This document shows positions 34,782-45,815 of a stretch of DNA of 64,000 nt, in pieces. Position 1 is the first letter of the stretch. Each line of letters starts with the position of its first letter. Made by a program: the position numbers and the translations under genes. Below the pieces are notes generated by a model, which saw nothing but the letters and a program-made list of their open reading frames with translations, had not been told where the DNA came from and made no database searches. The DNA is taken from assembly GCA_018697195.1 (NCBI GenBank), contig CM031857.1, positions 54,641,982 through 54,705,981 of the forward strand, in the 5' to 3' direction. Source of the DNA: Certhia americana (lineage: Eukaryota > Chordata > Aves > Passeriformes > Certhiidae).

Positions 34782-34822
34782 CTGGGCATCAATTAAGAAG
34801 CAGCTGGGCACCAATTAAGAGC
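34782..34822 (+). repeat. Imperfect direct repeat just upstream of the ESD CpG island
   Basis: CTGGGCATCAATTAAGAAG at 34,782-34,800 and CTGGGCACCAATTAAGAGC at 34,804-34,822, separated by 3 bp. They lie about 100 bp before the CpG island and might be a duplicated factor site or a chance duplication. Confidence 0.55.
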
Positions 34823-34929
34823 TTGTTCGCTGCTGTTTCACGGATTAAATCTCCTTTCTTGACTAGGCTTCGAAGCAGATAAAGACCGAACATCACAGGC
34901 AACCATTTTAAGGAAAATGTTTACACGTT

Positions 34930-35073
34930 TGCCGTTTTGCAGCCCAGCTGCCCGGGGCAGTCCCGGCTGTGCCGGGGCAGCGCCATGGCGGGCGGGGGCG
35001 GTGCGGGCCAGCCCCGGGACGGCAGAGGAGCCGCCTCCGCACAGGGGCCGCCCCTTCCCGCCGCTCCGCCGCG
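34930..35073 (+). other. ESD: Probable ESD non-coding exon 1 (5' end uncertain)
   Basis: The 3' end is set by the donor CCGCG|GTAAGG at 35,074. The transcription start cannot be read from sequence, and the left boundary is a placeholder inside the CpG island. Splicing to 36,475 would make a 5'UTR whose last 8 nt come from exon 2. Confidence 0.5.
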
Positions 35074-36478
35074 GTAAGGCAGCGGGAACAGCAGCGGGAA
35101 CAGCAGCGGGAACGGGGCAGGCTGGGCCGGGAGCGCGGGGAGGCGACGGCGGCAGCGGCTGGATCGTGCGGGCCTGGTCGGAAGGGAGGGCTCGCCGCCT
35201 GCGAGGGCGGGAGGGTGGAAATGGAGGCCCAGGAGAGCGCTGTGGCGCGGCGGGCAGGACTGGCTGTGTGGAGAGGGGCGTCCCTGCTGTGGCCGTGGCG
35301 ATAAGGCGGTGCTGGGCGGGCGGCCTCAGGCCCGGGCCGGCGGGACACAGCGAGGAGCCCCCGAGGGCTCTCCGTGCTGCGTGGTTCTTCTTGCCCGGTG
35401 CACGCCGTAGGAGTGCGCGGGTGTGAGGGATAGAACGCTTTTGTTTTGACATCTGTTACCTGGTCTGATGTTTCTTGGATTCCCTTTAGGTTTTTTTCTT
35501 GTGTGCCGGTGATAGGACCCGAGGGAATGGCCTGAAGCTGTTCAGGGGAGGTTCAGGTTGGATATTAGGGAAAGGCTCTTCACCCAGAGAATGGCTGGGC
35601 ACTGGAACAGCTCTGCAGGGAAGTGGTCACAGCACCAGCGTGACAGAGACCAGGAAACATTTCCACAGTGCTCTCAGGCACATGGTGTGACCCTTGGGGA
35701 TGGCGCTGTGCAGGGCAGGGAGCTGCACTTGATGATCCTTGGGGGTCCCTTCCGACTCAGCATATCCTGTGATTCTGTGACTCTAGTCAGTTCACCTTTC
35801 AGCTGCCTGCTTGGCCTTACTGCTCCTGTGCAAGCTGCCAGCGTTCCCTTTTGTGTCAGCCTTCCCGAGTTTCCTTAGTACACTTGTACTACCAGCTGTT
35901 CTAAAACTCTCATGACTCTCCCGTGCCTGTATTTTTCATGTTTGCCGTGGAAATAAGCCTTCTGCGCCTCTGTTTCTGCTGTCCCACAGACTGTTAGAAC
36001 GTGGTAATTAACTTCCATCAAAGAGGAGAATAATGCTCAGTATTGTGGTAGTTAGCGGCTGGATACTGTCACACAGAAGAGAAGGAAAGGTGCGACAGGT
36101 TTTTCTCCTGCGTGGTAATTGTGGAGGTAACAGCCTGGCACAGGGTTAAACCACAGCATGTGGGAATGCTTGTTTGGTAGCCAAAGAGCAAGCCACAGTT
36201 AGTGCTGAGGTAAAGGTCACTGGAGATGTGGTTCTGTAGGAAAGCAGGTAGGCTTTGCCCATTCTACCCACAAGAGTTTCGGCCACCCCTGTCCCTTTTT
36301 TGTGGGGAAATAGAAAATTCATGAAAGATGAGAAAGCGTGCACAGGAAATTCTTCTGAGAACCGATAACATTAAGCAAAGATACTACAAGTTGTATTCAA
36401 CTCTTCTCAAAAAATCTAAGATCATGATTGTTTTATTTTCAAATTTAACTTTTTTTTTTTTTTTTTAAATCCAGTTGA
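34985..36478 (+). CDS. Possible upstream ORF of ESD (spans intron 1)
   Basis: An ATG in an ideal context (GCGCCATGGCG) at 34,985 opens a frame of 29 codons plus two bases to the donor at 35,074. Joined to exon 2 at 36,475 it reads one more codon (CGT) and stops at TGA 36,476-36,478, 4 nt before the ESD ATG. The 30-residue peptide is rich in G, A and P and has no domain. It exists only if transcription starts upstream of 34,985 and this donor is used. A start further downstream would remove it. Confidence 0.3.
35081..35116 (+). repeat. 12-bp tandem repeat, 3 copies
   Basis: Three copies of AGCGGGAACAGC (the last one diverged) directly after the ESD exon 1 donor, within the CpG island. Confidence 0.8.
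35511..35783 (+). mobile_element. CR1 LINE 3' end in ESD intron 1
   Basis: This shows typical CR1 3' features in order: GAGGGAATGGCCTGAAGCTG, GGTTCAGGTTGGATATTAGG, a 'GGCACTGGAACAGCTCTGCA' segment, 'TTGATGATCCTTGGGGGTCC', and a terminal CCTGTGATTCTGTGA octamer repeat. It is 5'-truncated, about 270 bp, and only moderately diverged. It lies about 440 bp from the exon 1 donor. Confidence 0.9.
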
Positions 36479-36550
36479 AATCATGGCACTGAAACAGGTT
36501 TCCAGCAACAAATGCTTTGAAGGTTTCCAGAAGGTGTTTGAACATGACAG
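36475..36550 (+). CDS. ESD: ESD exon 2: last 8 nt of 5'UTR and start codon
   Basis: The acceptor follows a 17-T run (36,450-36,466) and AAATCCAG. The coding part starts at ATG 36,483 and encodes [20 protein letters not shown] then HD. It ends in phase 2 at GACAG|GTAAAC. Confidence 0.94.
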
Positions 36551-39500
36551 GTAAACACCACTAAAGCAACCAAGATGTTTAGCTTGGGGCAGCGAATCCA
36601 TTGCTGTTAGTGTTTTCAGTCTGCAGGAAAACAGCATGTTCTCACTAATATCCATATTTCTGTCAGGATTAATGTCTACTTCTGCTTTGGCTGTGCTCTT
36701 GAATTTCTGTGTTAATGTTTAACATAATCTAGTGTACCTAGTGCTGCAGAGCTGAGGTGGGAGGCTAGTATTTTTACTTTTGAAAATGAAGCTTCATTAC
36801 TTTGGGCTGTCCTGTTTGCAGCACAGAGAACCACTGTGTGTGCAAAGTTCCACTCACTACTGGATGTCTGACTTCTTTGCACTCTGGAAAAGTGCTGTGA
36901 GCAGTGACTCAGTGAATAGATTCTTGTTTGATTAAGATGTACAAAAAAGCAAACTTAAAAAAAAAAAATTGATCCAACTAAAAATAAAGTCATCAGTTGG
37001 GCGTAGATAAGAGTTTATTGATAGTTTTAGGCTTTAGCATTAATTGAGCAACTAATTGGTCTATAGATGTAGTAGATTGAAAACCTCCCTTTCTGCCACA
37101 TGCTGTGCATTTTATGTTGTGCAAGTCATATGGATGTTCTTCAGTAAAAATTACTTTGCAATTTGATAGCCAAAGCTCAAACTTTGCTTTCATTTCATTT
37201 CATTTGCTTTCGTTGCTGGTATTCAAAATTCAATTTTCAACCTGTTCTCAGTTAGCAGCACTGTGAAAATGTGGCTTATTTGTAAGTGTCTGTTTTAAGT
37301 ATATTCAGAACAAGGTTGAAAAGTTAGCTGTTGCCAAATCTAGAGACTAAGGCTGAGTTTAAAAATTGACTTTCCCTTCCTTTGACTTAGTTGTTAAAAT
37401 TCACTGACCAGATCTCCCTTTGAATGAAATTCACTCCTCCACTGTTTCCTTTTTTTCATGTTAGTGGCCTTGTTAATTAAGTAGTGGTGATAATAACAAA
37501 TATTTTATTAATACAGTGCAGAACTAAAATGCAAAATGAAATTTGGAATCTACTTGCCTCCAAAAGCAGAAACTGGGAAGTGTCCTGTGCTGTATTGGCT
37601 CTCAGGTAAGTAACGTGAGTCTTAGTAACTTAAAAAATACAATCTTAAACGTTTTTAAACTACTGCACTACTAAGGTAGAGATACTGCAGTGGCAGCTCT
37701 TGGATTTTACAGAAACTCATCTTCTGGAAGGCACACTTAGTTTGAGTGTACTGCGATAAATCAGGATGCAGTTTGGGAGTAGCCTACCAGATTGTGTTCT
37801 AAAATGCTCAGTGTTCAAAGTATTTTACCCTTCTGTTCTAAAATGTTCATACCTTTTGTTCCAAAGCATGTATATAGAGGTTCTCCTGTAAAGCCTTCCC
37901 GTTGGGACACCTCCTGCTTTCCTTTGCTTTTAAAAACTGCTTCTGCTAACAGAGTAGGGATGTGAAAAGAGCCCATGGAAGTCAGCACAGTTGTCCTGTG
38001 GACTCTACCTTATTTCAAGTACAACTTTGCAGGAAGCAACTGGTGAACTTGAAAAGAGAGGTGCTGTCAGCTGCCTTAGCACAAGAATGTCTAGTGTGAA
38101 GTGAACCTGTGGGATCAAAAAGGGCCAGGGGCTGAAGAGGCTTGTGCAGCAGGAGTGAGTTGTCTCATCAAAAATTAATTAATTAATTCTTTTTCTTTTT
38201 TTTTCTTCTTTTATTCAAAATAAAAAGCAGAAACTCTGTTCTGTAATTCGAGGAGTTGTTTTATTGAGACATGTTCTTATAAAGTTGGAGACGAGACTGT
38301 TAATGTGGAGACTTATATTCCTTGTCACAAAATAGCTGGTGGGACTGATTTGTGCCATGACAGTGGACTGGGTAAAAATGTTTATGCTTGAAGTTAGGAA
38401 CATCAAAATTGTCTAAAGAGCTCTAAGCCATGCAGCACATTTATTTTGCTGAGTGTAAACTGTATTGTCTTGGGCAGTATTTCAGTCAAATTAGGTTACT
38501 GGCAACTTGTCCTCAGAGAATACCAGAATCATTAATTCCACTCAAATTGCATAGTGAAGAAAAAAATTGAAATACTGTTGTGAACTGTAATTTATTTGTA
38601 ATTGGACTTTATTTGGAACTGCTGCTCTACAAAAGGTGTGTATTGCTGTGGGTTTTGGAGCCAGGGTGCTTCTGGGCCCTTTATCCTGTCTAAAGTATGT
38701 AGAATTTGTCAGACCACATGTGTAATTCTGTAATGTAGACAGCTGAGATGACAGTACAAAGAGAAATGTAGTTGCAGGATTAGGTGTCAGAAGTTAACAG
38801 TGTCAGCCTTAGCAAATTCCTGTGGTCAGTGGGTTTAGATGCACAGTAGTACTTGGAGGCACTATAGGCATGAGTAGGTGCTCCAGGGGATACAGGGTAC
38901 AGGGATCTGGCTTGATCACAATGGGACAGTGCAACCATGTTTCTGTGGATTGTTAAGCATTGCTGAGCCTAATGAAACCATTTTCCGTGTTTCTGGAGAC
39001 AGGAGTCCTTGTTTTTCCAAACCTTTCCTGTCAAAAAGAGTTTTGAAGGCAGTTTGCCCCGAGCGATGGGTGACCGGTGGTATTTTCCTTTCCCTAGGGC
39101 TGACCTGCACAGAGCAGAATTTTATAACGAAAGCTGCCTTTCAACAAGCGGCAGCCCAGCACGGCCTTATTGTAGTGGCACCAGACACGAGCCCACGTAA
39201 GTTCAGCTGGAGACATGGTAACAGTCATTACACTGAATGCACTCTCTGCCCTCAGGGAATGGGGGGCTGCAATGTGTTGCCCACCCGAGTCTGACCTCAC
39301 CTCTGCATCTTGTGTTGTTCACTAGATTACATTTGTGTATGTTCTTAATAACGGGGTAGTGAGGGTTTGCCATTTGTAACTCTTATTGTTGGGGAACTAA
39401 AACTAGAACAAAGGGGACCTAGAGTTCAGCACAGATGAGAGGGAAGAAAAGTGAGACAAGAAATGTGTGTTGTTCGAATTCTTGCTGACATTTTATGTGC

Positions 39501-42500
39501 CTTGCAGGGACCCTATAAAACCTGCAGAACTGCATTGCCACACAAAGGTGCAGTGTGTGCTTTTAATTGTATTCTGATTTCTAAAGCACATTAAATACAT
39601 GCCTTCAGAGGTTTACAATACCTGAAAAGCAATCTAGAAACCCTTCTCCCCTGCAGCTACAGCATACTACTGATGAATGGATTTTTCAAATGATATGCTG
39701 CTATTTGTAGAAGGCTGAGCTTATGGTATGGGAAATCTGAAAATGGTGGATCTGCAGTTATTGGAAATACTGTGGATTCACTGTTCTATGTTTTGTATTT
39801 GTTGGATTCTGTCACAGTCTCATGAGTGCTGTAAACAAAAGTGCCAGCCTTCTAATATTTCCCAAGCTTTAGTGGGTTACATCTGACAACAGGCAATGTG
39901 AGAAAGAAGCAATGTTCTTTCCATAAAGTATTTTTTACAGCTAGGTTTTGAAGTTGTGTCAGGTCAAAGAATGTAAATATTTCTAATGAAGAAGAGGGAT
40001 AGAAGAGCAAAGCTTGTGAATGAATGAACTTCACTTGGTTGTTACTATTTGCTGCAGGCTAGAGGTGGGCAACTAGCCTTTTCATATTGGGTAATTGTAC
40101 TGGAACTTGGTTTTGGTAGTAACTGTGTAAATTGTCTCTGTCAATGTATAACTGTGTTTGCATAGGTCTTAAGTCCCTCGTGACAGCTTCTCTCTTGCCT
40201 TTTAGCCTAATAACTGATAAGGATTGCTCTACTATTTAAATGAGTTTTGGTATGAGCTTCATATTATAATAAATTTTAGCTCAGAGACCCCAGTAAGTCT
40301 GTTTGAGCTGTCTGGAGAAACAAGTGAAAAGCAATTCAAATATAGTCGTGAGAGGTATTGAAAATGCTCACATATGCATTTTAATTATGTAGTGCATGAG
40401 AATTACCTTCCAGGAGATGTGTCTGGATGGGGAAAAAGACTGCATGAAATCATTAAATACTTATCATTACAGACCCTCTGTCAGGCCTTGATAGACCTTA
40501 CTTTTCGTACTTTGAAGGGGTTTGTTTATCCAGGCAGGCATACTGAGCAATATTATGCAGATTCCTTTTCAAATTTCTTTTTTTAAGGCTTCCTAAAAAG
40601 CATGATGAGCATTGCGCCCTCGTTGCCTGGCAAAACTCTGAGTTTTTGTCCATCTCCAAGGTACTGAAGACAGGCTTTTTACATCCAACATTTGTTTAAG
40701 CACCCCAGTCCCTGTGATTGCTGGGCTGTTAAGTTACAGAATCACTCAGTGTTCAAGGGCATGTCACTGAAGCAAAGTCAACTTAAATCCTTGTACAAGT
40801 CTGATTTCACACTGTGGCAGGGTGGCAGCCATCTCTGCACAAATTGTGAGGGACTGTTGAGTTACATGTGGGTTTGCAGTGTAATCTGACAGTGGTAAAA
40901 GCCCATGTAATTTTGGATTGCAGAAACTAGGAAATAATGGCCTCTCTTCAAAACATTCCTATCACATATACCTTGAAATGTTACATTCTGTTCTGCAAAC
41001 TAGGCTGGTAAATCACAGACTAATCAAAGGGAGGACTGGATGGGATGTACTGGCTTTCAAGAACACATCTGTAAATTTAGTTTGAAAGTGTCACTTTGAA
41101 AAAGAAGATACAATCCTGCAGTTATTCAAAGAAGAAATTATTTAAGTTTCATGGAAATTATAGGTGGGAGCAATGAAATGAATTGCAGAAGAGTTGTGAA
41201 ATTATAGGAACAGTGAATTATTCTTCTGGAGAATCTTAAAAGGGGAGGTGTAGCAGGCATTTTTTAAGGCAAAAATCGGCTTGGACACCATTTGGTGATG
41301 CATGGTTCTGTGCATCATTCTGGGGAAAAGGAAATTTTCTTCTGTTTGTCATGTAGTTTCTTGTACCTGATAGGATGACGTCTAATGACTGCAATAAGCT
41401 GGTAGCACCAATTAACCTAAAAAAAAAGTGCCTACTTTTGATTAAGTTCCTGGGTAAATTGGACAAAGCTTTGCAGAATTAATTTAGGAGACACTTACAT
41501 GCTGTATTTATTTACAAAGAGATACTGACACTATTTAGAAATTGGATATATCTGTAGGTATTATGTGTCATTTTGCAAGTGTTGAAATAACACTTGAAAA
41601 CACTGTACTAATGTAAAAAACATTGTACTAAAACTGAATTGTCTTATCGTTGAAGGGGTAGAAGTATGTTGAGAAACTTGTGTCCTGAGTCTGATTTGTA
41701 TGGCAGGTTCTCCAATACTGAACAGGTAGTAAAGGAAAGATTTTTCATGCTAGGTGGCTGCAATATTGAAGGAGAAGATGAAAGCTGGGATTTTGGCACT
41801 GGTGCTGGTTTTTATGTGGATGCCACTGAAGAGCCTTGGAAAACAAACTACAGGATGTATTCCTACGTAAAGGATGAGGTAACTCTGCTGCTGGGTTCTC
41901 CCGGTGTGGCTCCATCATAGGAAATTCCCACATCTTGTGTTACAATGTTATGGGAGATTTCTTTAGAGATACTTTGAGTTACTTATTATCAACTGAACTG
42001 TTTCCTTTTGGTTTCCCATTCCCCTTCAAGTTGCTTCCAGGCCATGATCACAAATGTCAGGCTGGAACCAGAGATGTGCCTTTGGTCTCAGTGGCATTAA
42101 AAGTTAGTTGTATGCTTTTTTCTTAAACATACTCAAGTTGCTTTAACGTTTTTATTACGCTTTTGTTTCCTTTACAGCTGCCTAAACTAATAAATGCCAA
42201 TTTTCCAACTGACCCTGAACGGATGTCTGTTTTTGGGCATTCCATGGGAGGTCATGGAGCTCTTATTCTTGCTCTGAAGAATCCTGGGAAGTACAAAGTA
42301 AGATGAATTATAGCTTATATGAGGTGTACTAGTGCCTATATAGATTTCTGTGGGTGTGAGGGAAGAAAACATAATACTGAGTTCTTTGAGGGCATTAAAT
42401 GTATAAATAGTTTCATTTGTTGCAGTTCATTGTTACATAGTTTTGGTTTTTTTGCTGCTGTCTTTCTGAACAGTCTGTGTCAGCATTTGCTCCTATCTGC

Positions 42501-45500
42501 AACCCAATTCAGTGTCAGTGGGGGAAGAAAGCTCTTGGTGGATATCTGGGACCAGATGCAAGCAAATGGGAGGTATGTGTTGCAGCCACAGTTCTTTAAT
42601 AACAGATGAATGAGTGATCTGTAAAGACATCACAGCAGGAGCCTGGAAGAAAGCTTTGGAGTGCCCATGAGCTGGTACTGTTGTTTTACTACACCCCTAA
42701 ACACAGAACAGCATTGTTTGTTTCTGGCAGGAGATGTTGCTTTATGGTGTTTATGAAAATGTAATAAGATACAGGTCTCTCATCAAATCAACAGCATTCC
42801 TCTCAGTTTTATGAAGATTTAAAACTCCAGGCTGAGAACAATTACGAGCAGTGTATTTTTGTAGTAGACTGAAGAGAGAGACTGCTGCAAACTGTTCAGA
42901 CTGATGAGTCTCATGACATCTTGCAGGCGCAGCCTGTGGGAGGCTTCCAGGAGGAGCCCATTGGATACTTGGAAATTGGTATCCTGCAGAACAGCATTAA
43001 ACTACACAAAGTTAGGTTTTAGCTCCAGGGCTTTAATTGTGAGCCATCCGTAGTTGTATATGAATGGCTAAGATAAAAAAATGCGTAGTTTGTCTGCATG
43101 GTTGCTGCATTATTTGGGCAGTCCTTCAGTATTTTTAATCTCAACTTAAACACTGCACTGTATATCTATAATTAAGTTAGAAGAAGAGATTGTCTTGACC
43201 ATGTACTTAGATTTCCTTGTAAATAAACACATGCTGCAGTTCACTCCCTTGTAAATTGGCTTAAACTATGTCTTAGGAAGACTTCCAGGTCTGATTAAAA
43301 TTTTACAGGATTGGAGAGTGTTCCCTGCTTTTCTGATTGTTAATAGAGTAGTTTGTGTACTTAGAAAACACCAGTTAAACTTGCTTAGACTTAATGTAAT
43401 GGACTTGTTGTGAAACAAAACAAAGACCCAAAAACCTGTTTTCTGTCCCCTTTACTTGTTTTGGAGCACTTCTGCAAGCCTAGTCCAATGGATCAACAGC
43501 AGTCATCAGGAACAGGCTTAGATCTGCCTTTGGCACAGATATACAACCTCTGATCTCTTTATTTTGGCTTAAAATTGCCATGTAAATATGTTCAGGATAA
43601 TTTGATACCATGGCCACAGTGCTGGGCTGAGCCCAAGCTCCTATTTCCATTGTAGTGTCATTTCTGGATCTGGTGGCATCCTGGAAGGATGGCTCTGCTG
43701 CCTTGGTGTAGGACTTTGGATATTGCTCTCCATTGGTGATTGATCTTATCCACAGCCTTAAACACTTTGCTGCCTTTTTAAAGGAGTTGTTTATTTTGAG
43801 CATGTAAGAAGCACAGGACTCCACGGGTAACATGTTCCCATCATAATTATATTTTGATAAATGTATGTTTAGAGTTTTTAATTTTTGTTTCTCAGTCAAA
43901 CCAAATTTTCTTGGTCATATGATCATGGCGACCTTCAGGTTAAATGCCTTGCCATGAGCATAGTTGTGTTACACTGGTGTTTTGACTTTCAGCTGCCAGA
44001 ATAATTACACCAAAGACACCAAGTTTCTTCAGCAGGATCTGGTTTCTGCACAAGGGTGTGAATTAGTACTGACTGTATTGCTGTCCTCTCATTCTGTAGG
44101 AATTCAGCCGTGGGCTGGATGTGCTGTTTGGTCAAACTGCCAGCTTGGTAGTTACATAGCTCATACATTTGCCCTTTTTGAAGCAATGGGTATTACTTTT
44201 CAATTGCCTGGAATTTCCCTGGTTTTTTGTTCTTCCAAAGTGCAGCTTGGTGTCCTGATCAACGCTGCCCAGGACTCTGTCTGGGTCATTCTTTTCCCAA
44301 GTTGAATGTATGTAACCAAATGTCATTTCTCTTTTATTTCTGCAGGCATATGATGCTACACAGCTTGTGAAGTCCTACTCGGGCTCTCGCCTCGACATCC
44401 TGATTGACCAAGGCAAAGATGACCAGTTCCTGTCCGCAGGCCAGTTACTGCCTGATAACTTCATCGCTGCCTGCACCGAGCAGAAAATGCCAGTAGTCTT
44501 CAGACTGCAGCAGGCAAGTTGCTTCTGCAGTCCTTGGTTGTTGGATTCTTGTTTATGATTTTTGGTTCACTACAGCAGGCAGTGAGTGCCTGTAAAGCGG
44601 CAGGCGTGCTCTCATTGCGGGTCTGTCCCTGGCCTTTGAGGAGGGTGAGGAGTGACAATTTGCATCGCAGGAGTCCTCACGGTGTGCATCACCCGCGCGA
44701 CTCAGCCGTGTTTCACCACTAGGTGCCGTCGTGCTTCCAGCTTGGACAGGTTGATCCCTGCACTCGGGGCCTCGGGCTGCCGGTGCTTGGCTGAAGACAC
44801 AGCATTAATCATTTTTAATGAGTATCACAGTCACTGTACCGCCAAAGTGACACATGGCTGCTGCTGCATCCCTTATCTGTGCTGTGGGTTTCGTGTTTAC
44901 CATAAAACTTCGTGATTTAGTTTGCACATGTTTGTGTAAATTAGGGAAGGGGTGGAACTGCTTGACATCCTAGATTCATGTAAAGCCCCAGGTGGAAAGA
45001 TCACTCTTACCTGTACTGCAGTGACCCAGAACAACACTGTCCTGTGAACCTGTACACTGGAGTCTTTGTAAGCCACTGGCAACTTCCACGCAGACCCAGT
45101 GAGGAGCCCAGTTGTGGAGTGAAATTGTCCTCTCTGGTTTATCATAAATCTTGCACCTAAAAAATAGAGTTAGTGCTGATGAAGGGGCATGGGCCAGAGG
45201 GTGACATTTCAGCAAGTGATGGAGCAGTAACTCACACCTGGGGTGTGTTCTCCTTATCCCCCCCTGTGTTTTACCAGAAGAACAGTGTCCATGAGGGCAG
45301 CTGTTCTCACAGATTGCATTTCACTCTGCAGCTGACCCTTGCTGCTACTGATCTCTAGCTTACAGGCCCACATCTAGGCAGGTTAAGGGACTTCCTGTTT
45401 GGCTTCCTAGTGCTTATCTATACTTAGCCTGTTACATATTCCCTGCCATTTTCGTATATATTCCAGGTATTTCTTAAAATGGATTAAAGCAGGAGAGTCA

Positions 45501-45669
45501 TTACATTTCCTTTAGGAGAGTTTAGCATGATTGCTGTATCATGAGCTGTATGTTCTCTGCTGATTTCTTTATTGTTCTTCTTTTCTAGGGTTATGATCAC
45601 AGCTATTTTTTCATTGCTTCATTTATTAATGACCACATAAAACACCATGCAAAATACCTCAATGCTTGA
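36483..45669 (+). CDS. ESD: ESD, S-formylglutathione hydrolase / esterase D (complete, 8 coding exons)
   Basis: Cytosolic serine hydrolase that cleaves S-formylglutathione to formate and glutathione, the step after ADH5 in glutathione-dependent formaldehyde detoxification. The CDS joins 36483-36550, 37517-37605, 39098-39196, 41754-41878, 42178-42297, 42474-42572, 44346-44513 and 45589-45669. This is 849 nt, or 282 residues plus stop, the same length as remembered human ESD. It begins [20 protein letters not shown] and ends HHAKYLNA. The alpha/beta-hydrolase nucleophile motif GHSMGGHG holds Ser149. The other predicted triad residues are Asp226 (DQGKDDQF) and His260 (GYDHSYFF), and all are present. 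The start has a strong Kozak context (A at -3, G at +4). Intron 7 uses a GC donor. No disabling change is seen. Confidence 0.97.
36551..37516 (+). other. ESD: ESD intron 2
   Basis: GT-AG intron of 966 bp, AT-rich, with nothing further recognised. Confidence 0.85.
37517..37605 (+). CDS. ESD: ESD exon 3
   Basis: The 89-nt exon encodes [20 protein letters not shown] then KCPVLYWLS, the first beta-strands of the hydrolase fold. Acceptor TAATACAG, donor TCAG|GTAAGT. Confidence 0.95.
39098..39196 (+). CDS. ESD: ESD exon 4
   Basis: The 99-nt exon encodes [20 protein letters not shown] then [13 protein letters not shown] (oxyanion-hole region GLTCTEQNF). The acceptor is TTTCCCTAG and the donor CCAC|GTAAGT. 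Confidence 0.95.
39197..41753 (+). other. ESD: ESD intron 4
   Basis: 2.6-kb GT-AG intron, AT-rich. No repeat or extra exon is recognised. Confidence 0.85.
41754..41878 (+). CDS. ESD: ESD exon 5
   Basis: The 125-nt exon encodes [20 protein letters not shown] then [21 protein letters not shown], the highly conserved substrate-site segment. The first base pair of the exon (GT) completes an Arg codon from exon 4. The acceptor is TTCATGCTAG. Confidence 0.95.
42178..42297 (+). CDS. ESD: ESD exon 6 (catalytic Ser149)
   Basis: The 120-nt, phase-0 exon encodes [20 protein letters not shown] then [20 protein letters not shown]. The nucleophile codon Ser149 is TCC at 42,241-42,243. It is flanked by TTTACAG and AAA|GTAAGA. 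Confidence 0.96.
42474..42572 (+). CDS. ESD: ESD exon 7
   Basis: The 99-nt, phase-0 exon encodes [20 protein letters not shown] then [13 protein letters not shown]. The donor is GAG|GTATGT. Confidence 0.96.
42573..44345 (+). other. ESD: ESD intron 7 upstream of exon 8
   Basis: 1.8-kb GT-AG intron. A 139-codon open frame on the - strand (43,480-43,899) has no recognisable domain. Confidence 0.85.
44346..44513 (+). CDS. ESD: ESD exon 8 (catalytic Asp226; GC donor)
   Basis: The 168-nt, phase-0 exon encodes [20 protein letters not shown] then [20 protein letters not shown] and onward to PVVFRLQQ. Asp226 is GAC at 44,421-44,423. The next intron begins CAG|GCAAGT, a GC donor with otherwise perfect consensus. 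No GT donor nearby keeps both frame and protein homology. Confidence 0.95.
44514..45588 (+). other. ESD: ESD last intron (GC-AG)
   Basis: A 1,075-bp intron that begins GCAAGT and ends TTTTCTAG. Its first 300 bp are more CpG-rich than the surrounding DNA. No further exon or repeat is recognised. Confidence 0.85.
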
Positions 45670-45815
45670 ACTATTTGGATGTGAATGCTGCCTGACCAAT
45701 ATGAATCAAGAGATAGTGATAAACTAAACAAAAATCATTTGCTGACTTAATGTTTGTAAAATGGAGCTCTTCTGATTGTACCTCTAAGAAAAATAAAAGT
45801 CCCACTTAATTTGAT
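45589..45815 (+). CDS. ESD: ESD last exon (coding 45,589-45,669) and short 3'UTR
   Basis: It encodes [20 protein letters not shown] then AKYLNA-stop (TGA 45,667-45,669). His260 of the triad is CAC at 45,598-45,600. The 3'UTR is short: AATAAA at 45,792-45,797 is followed within about 20 nt by a GT-rich stretch (GATGTGTGTG), so cleavage near 45,815 is likely. Confidence 0.93.
45792..45797 (+). terminator. ESD: ESD poly(A) signal AATAAA
   Basis: Canonical hexamer 123 nt after the stop codon, with a GT-rich downstream element at about 45,813-45,821. Confidence 0.85.

Larger units (their letters stand above)
21660..34900. other. HTR2A-ESD intergenic region
   Basis: About 13 kb of AT-rich DNA. 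Inside are the solo LTR (25,657-26,738), a possible CTCF site (26,801-26,817), an antisense CR1 RT fragment (about 29,590-30,100), an AT-rich tandem stretch (30,121-30,212), a small perfect hairpin (29,289-29,311) and a direct repeat (34,782-34,822). The left part, to about 22.8 kb, may be HTR2A 3'UTR. Open frames such as 23,165-23,650 (-), 31,501-31,890 (-) and 29,357-29,725 (+) have no recognisable domains, and I call no gene here. Confidence 0.7.
34917..35420 (+). promoter_or_regulatory. ESD: CpG-island promoter of ESD
   Basis: The richest CpG cluster in the window: dozens of CpGs over about 500 bp, with GC-box-like GGGCGGG and GGCGGG motifs around 34,988-35,000 and 35,315-35,323. Flanking DNA is AT-rich and CpG-poor. 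It lies 1.1-1.5 kb upstream of the ESD start codon and holds a consensus splice donor at 35,074, as expected for a housekeeping gene with a non-coding first exon. The long open frames through it on both strands follow from GC content. Confidence 0.8.

Noticed and set aside
34838..35452. 204-codon open frame on the - strand and 169- and 111-codon frames on the + strand
   Set aside because: All lie in the ESD CpG island, where stops are rare. They are low-complexity in P, A, R and G, overlap each other in several frames, and have no domain.
44716..44730. CTCF-like string CCACTAGGTGCCGTC in the last ESD intron
   Set aside because: The key GGC triplet is GCC, so the core is broken. The site at 26,801 is a better match.
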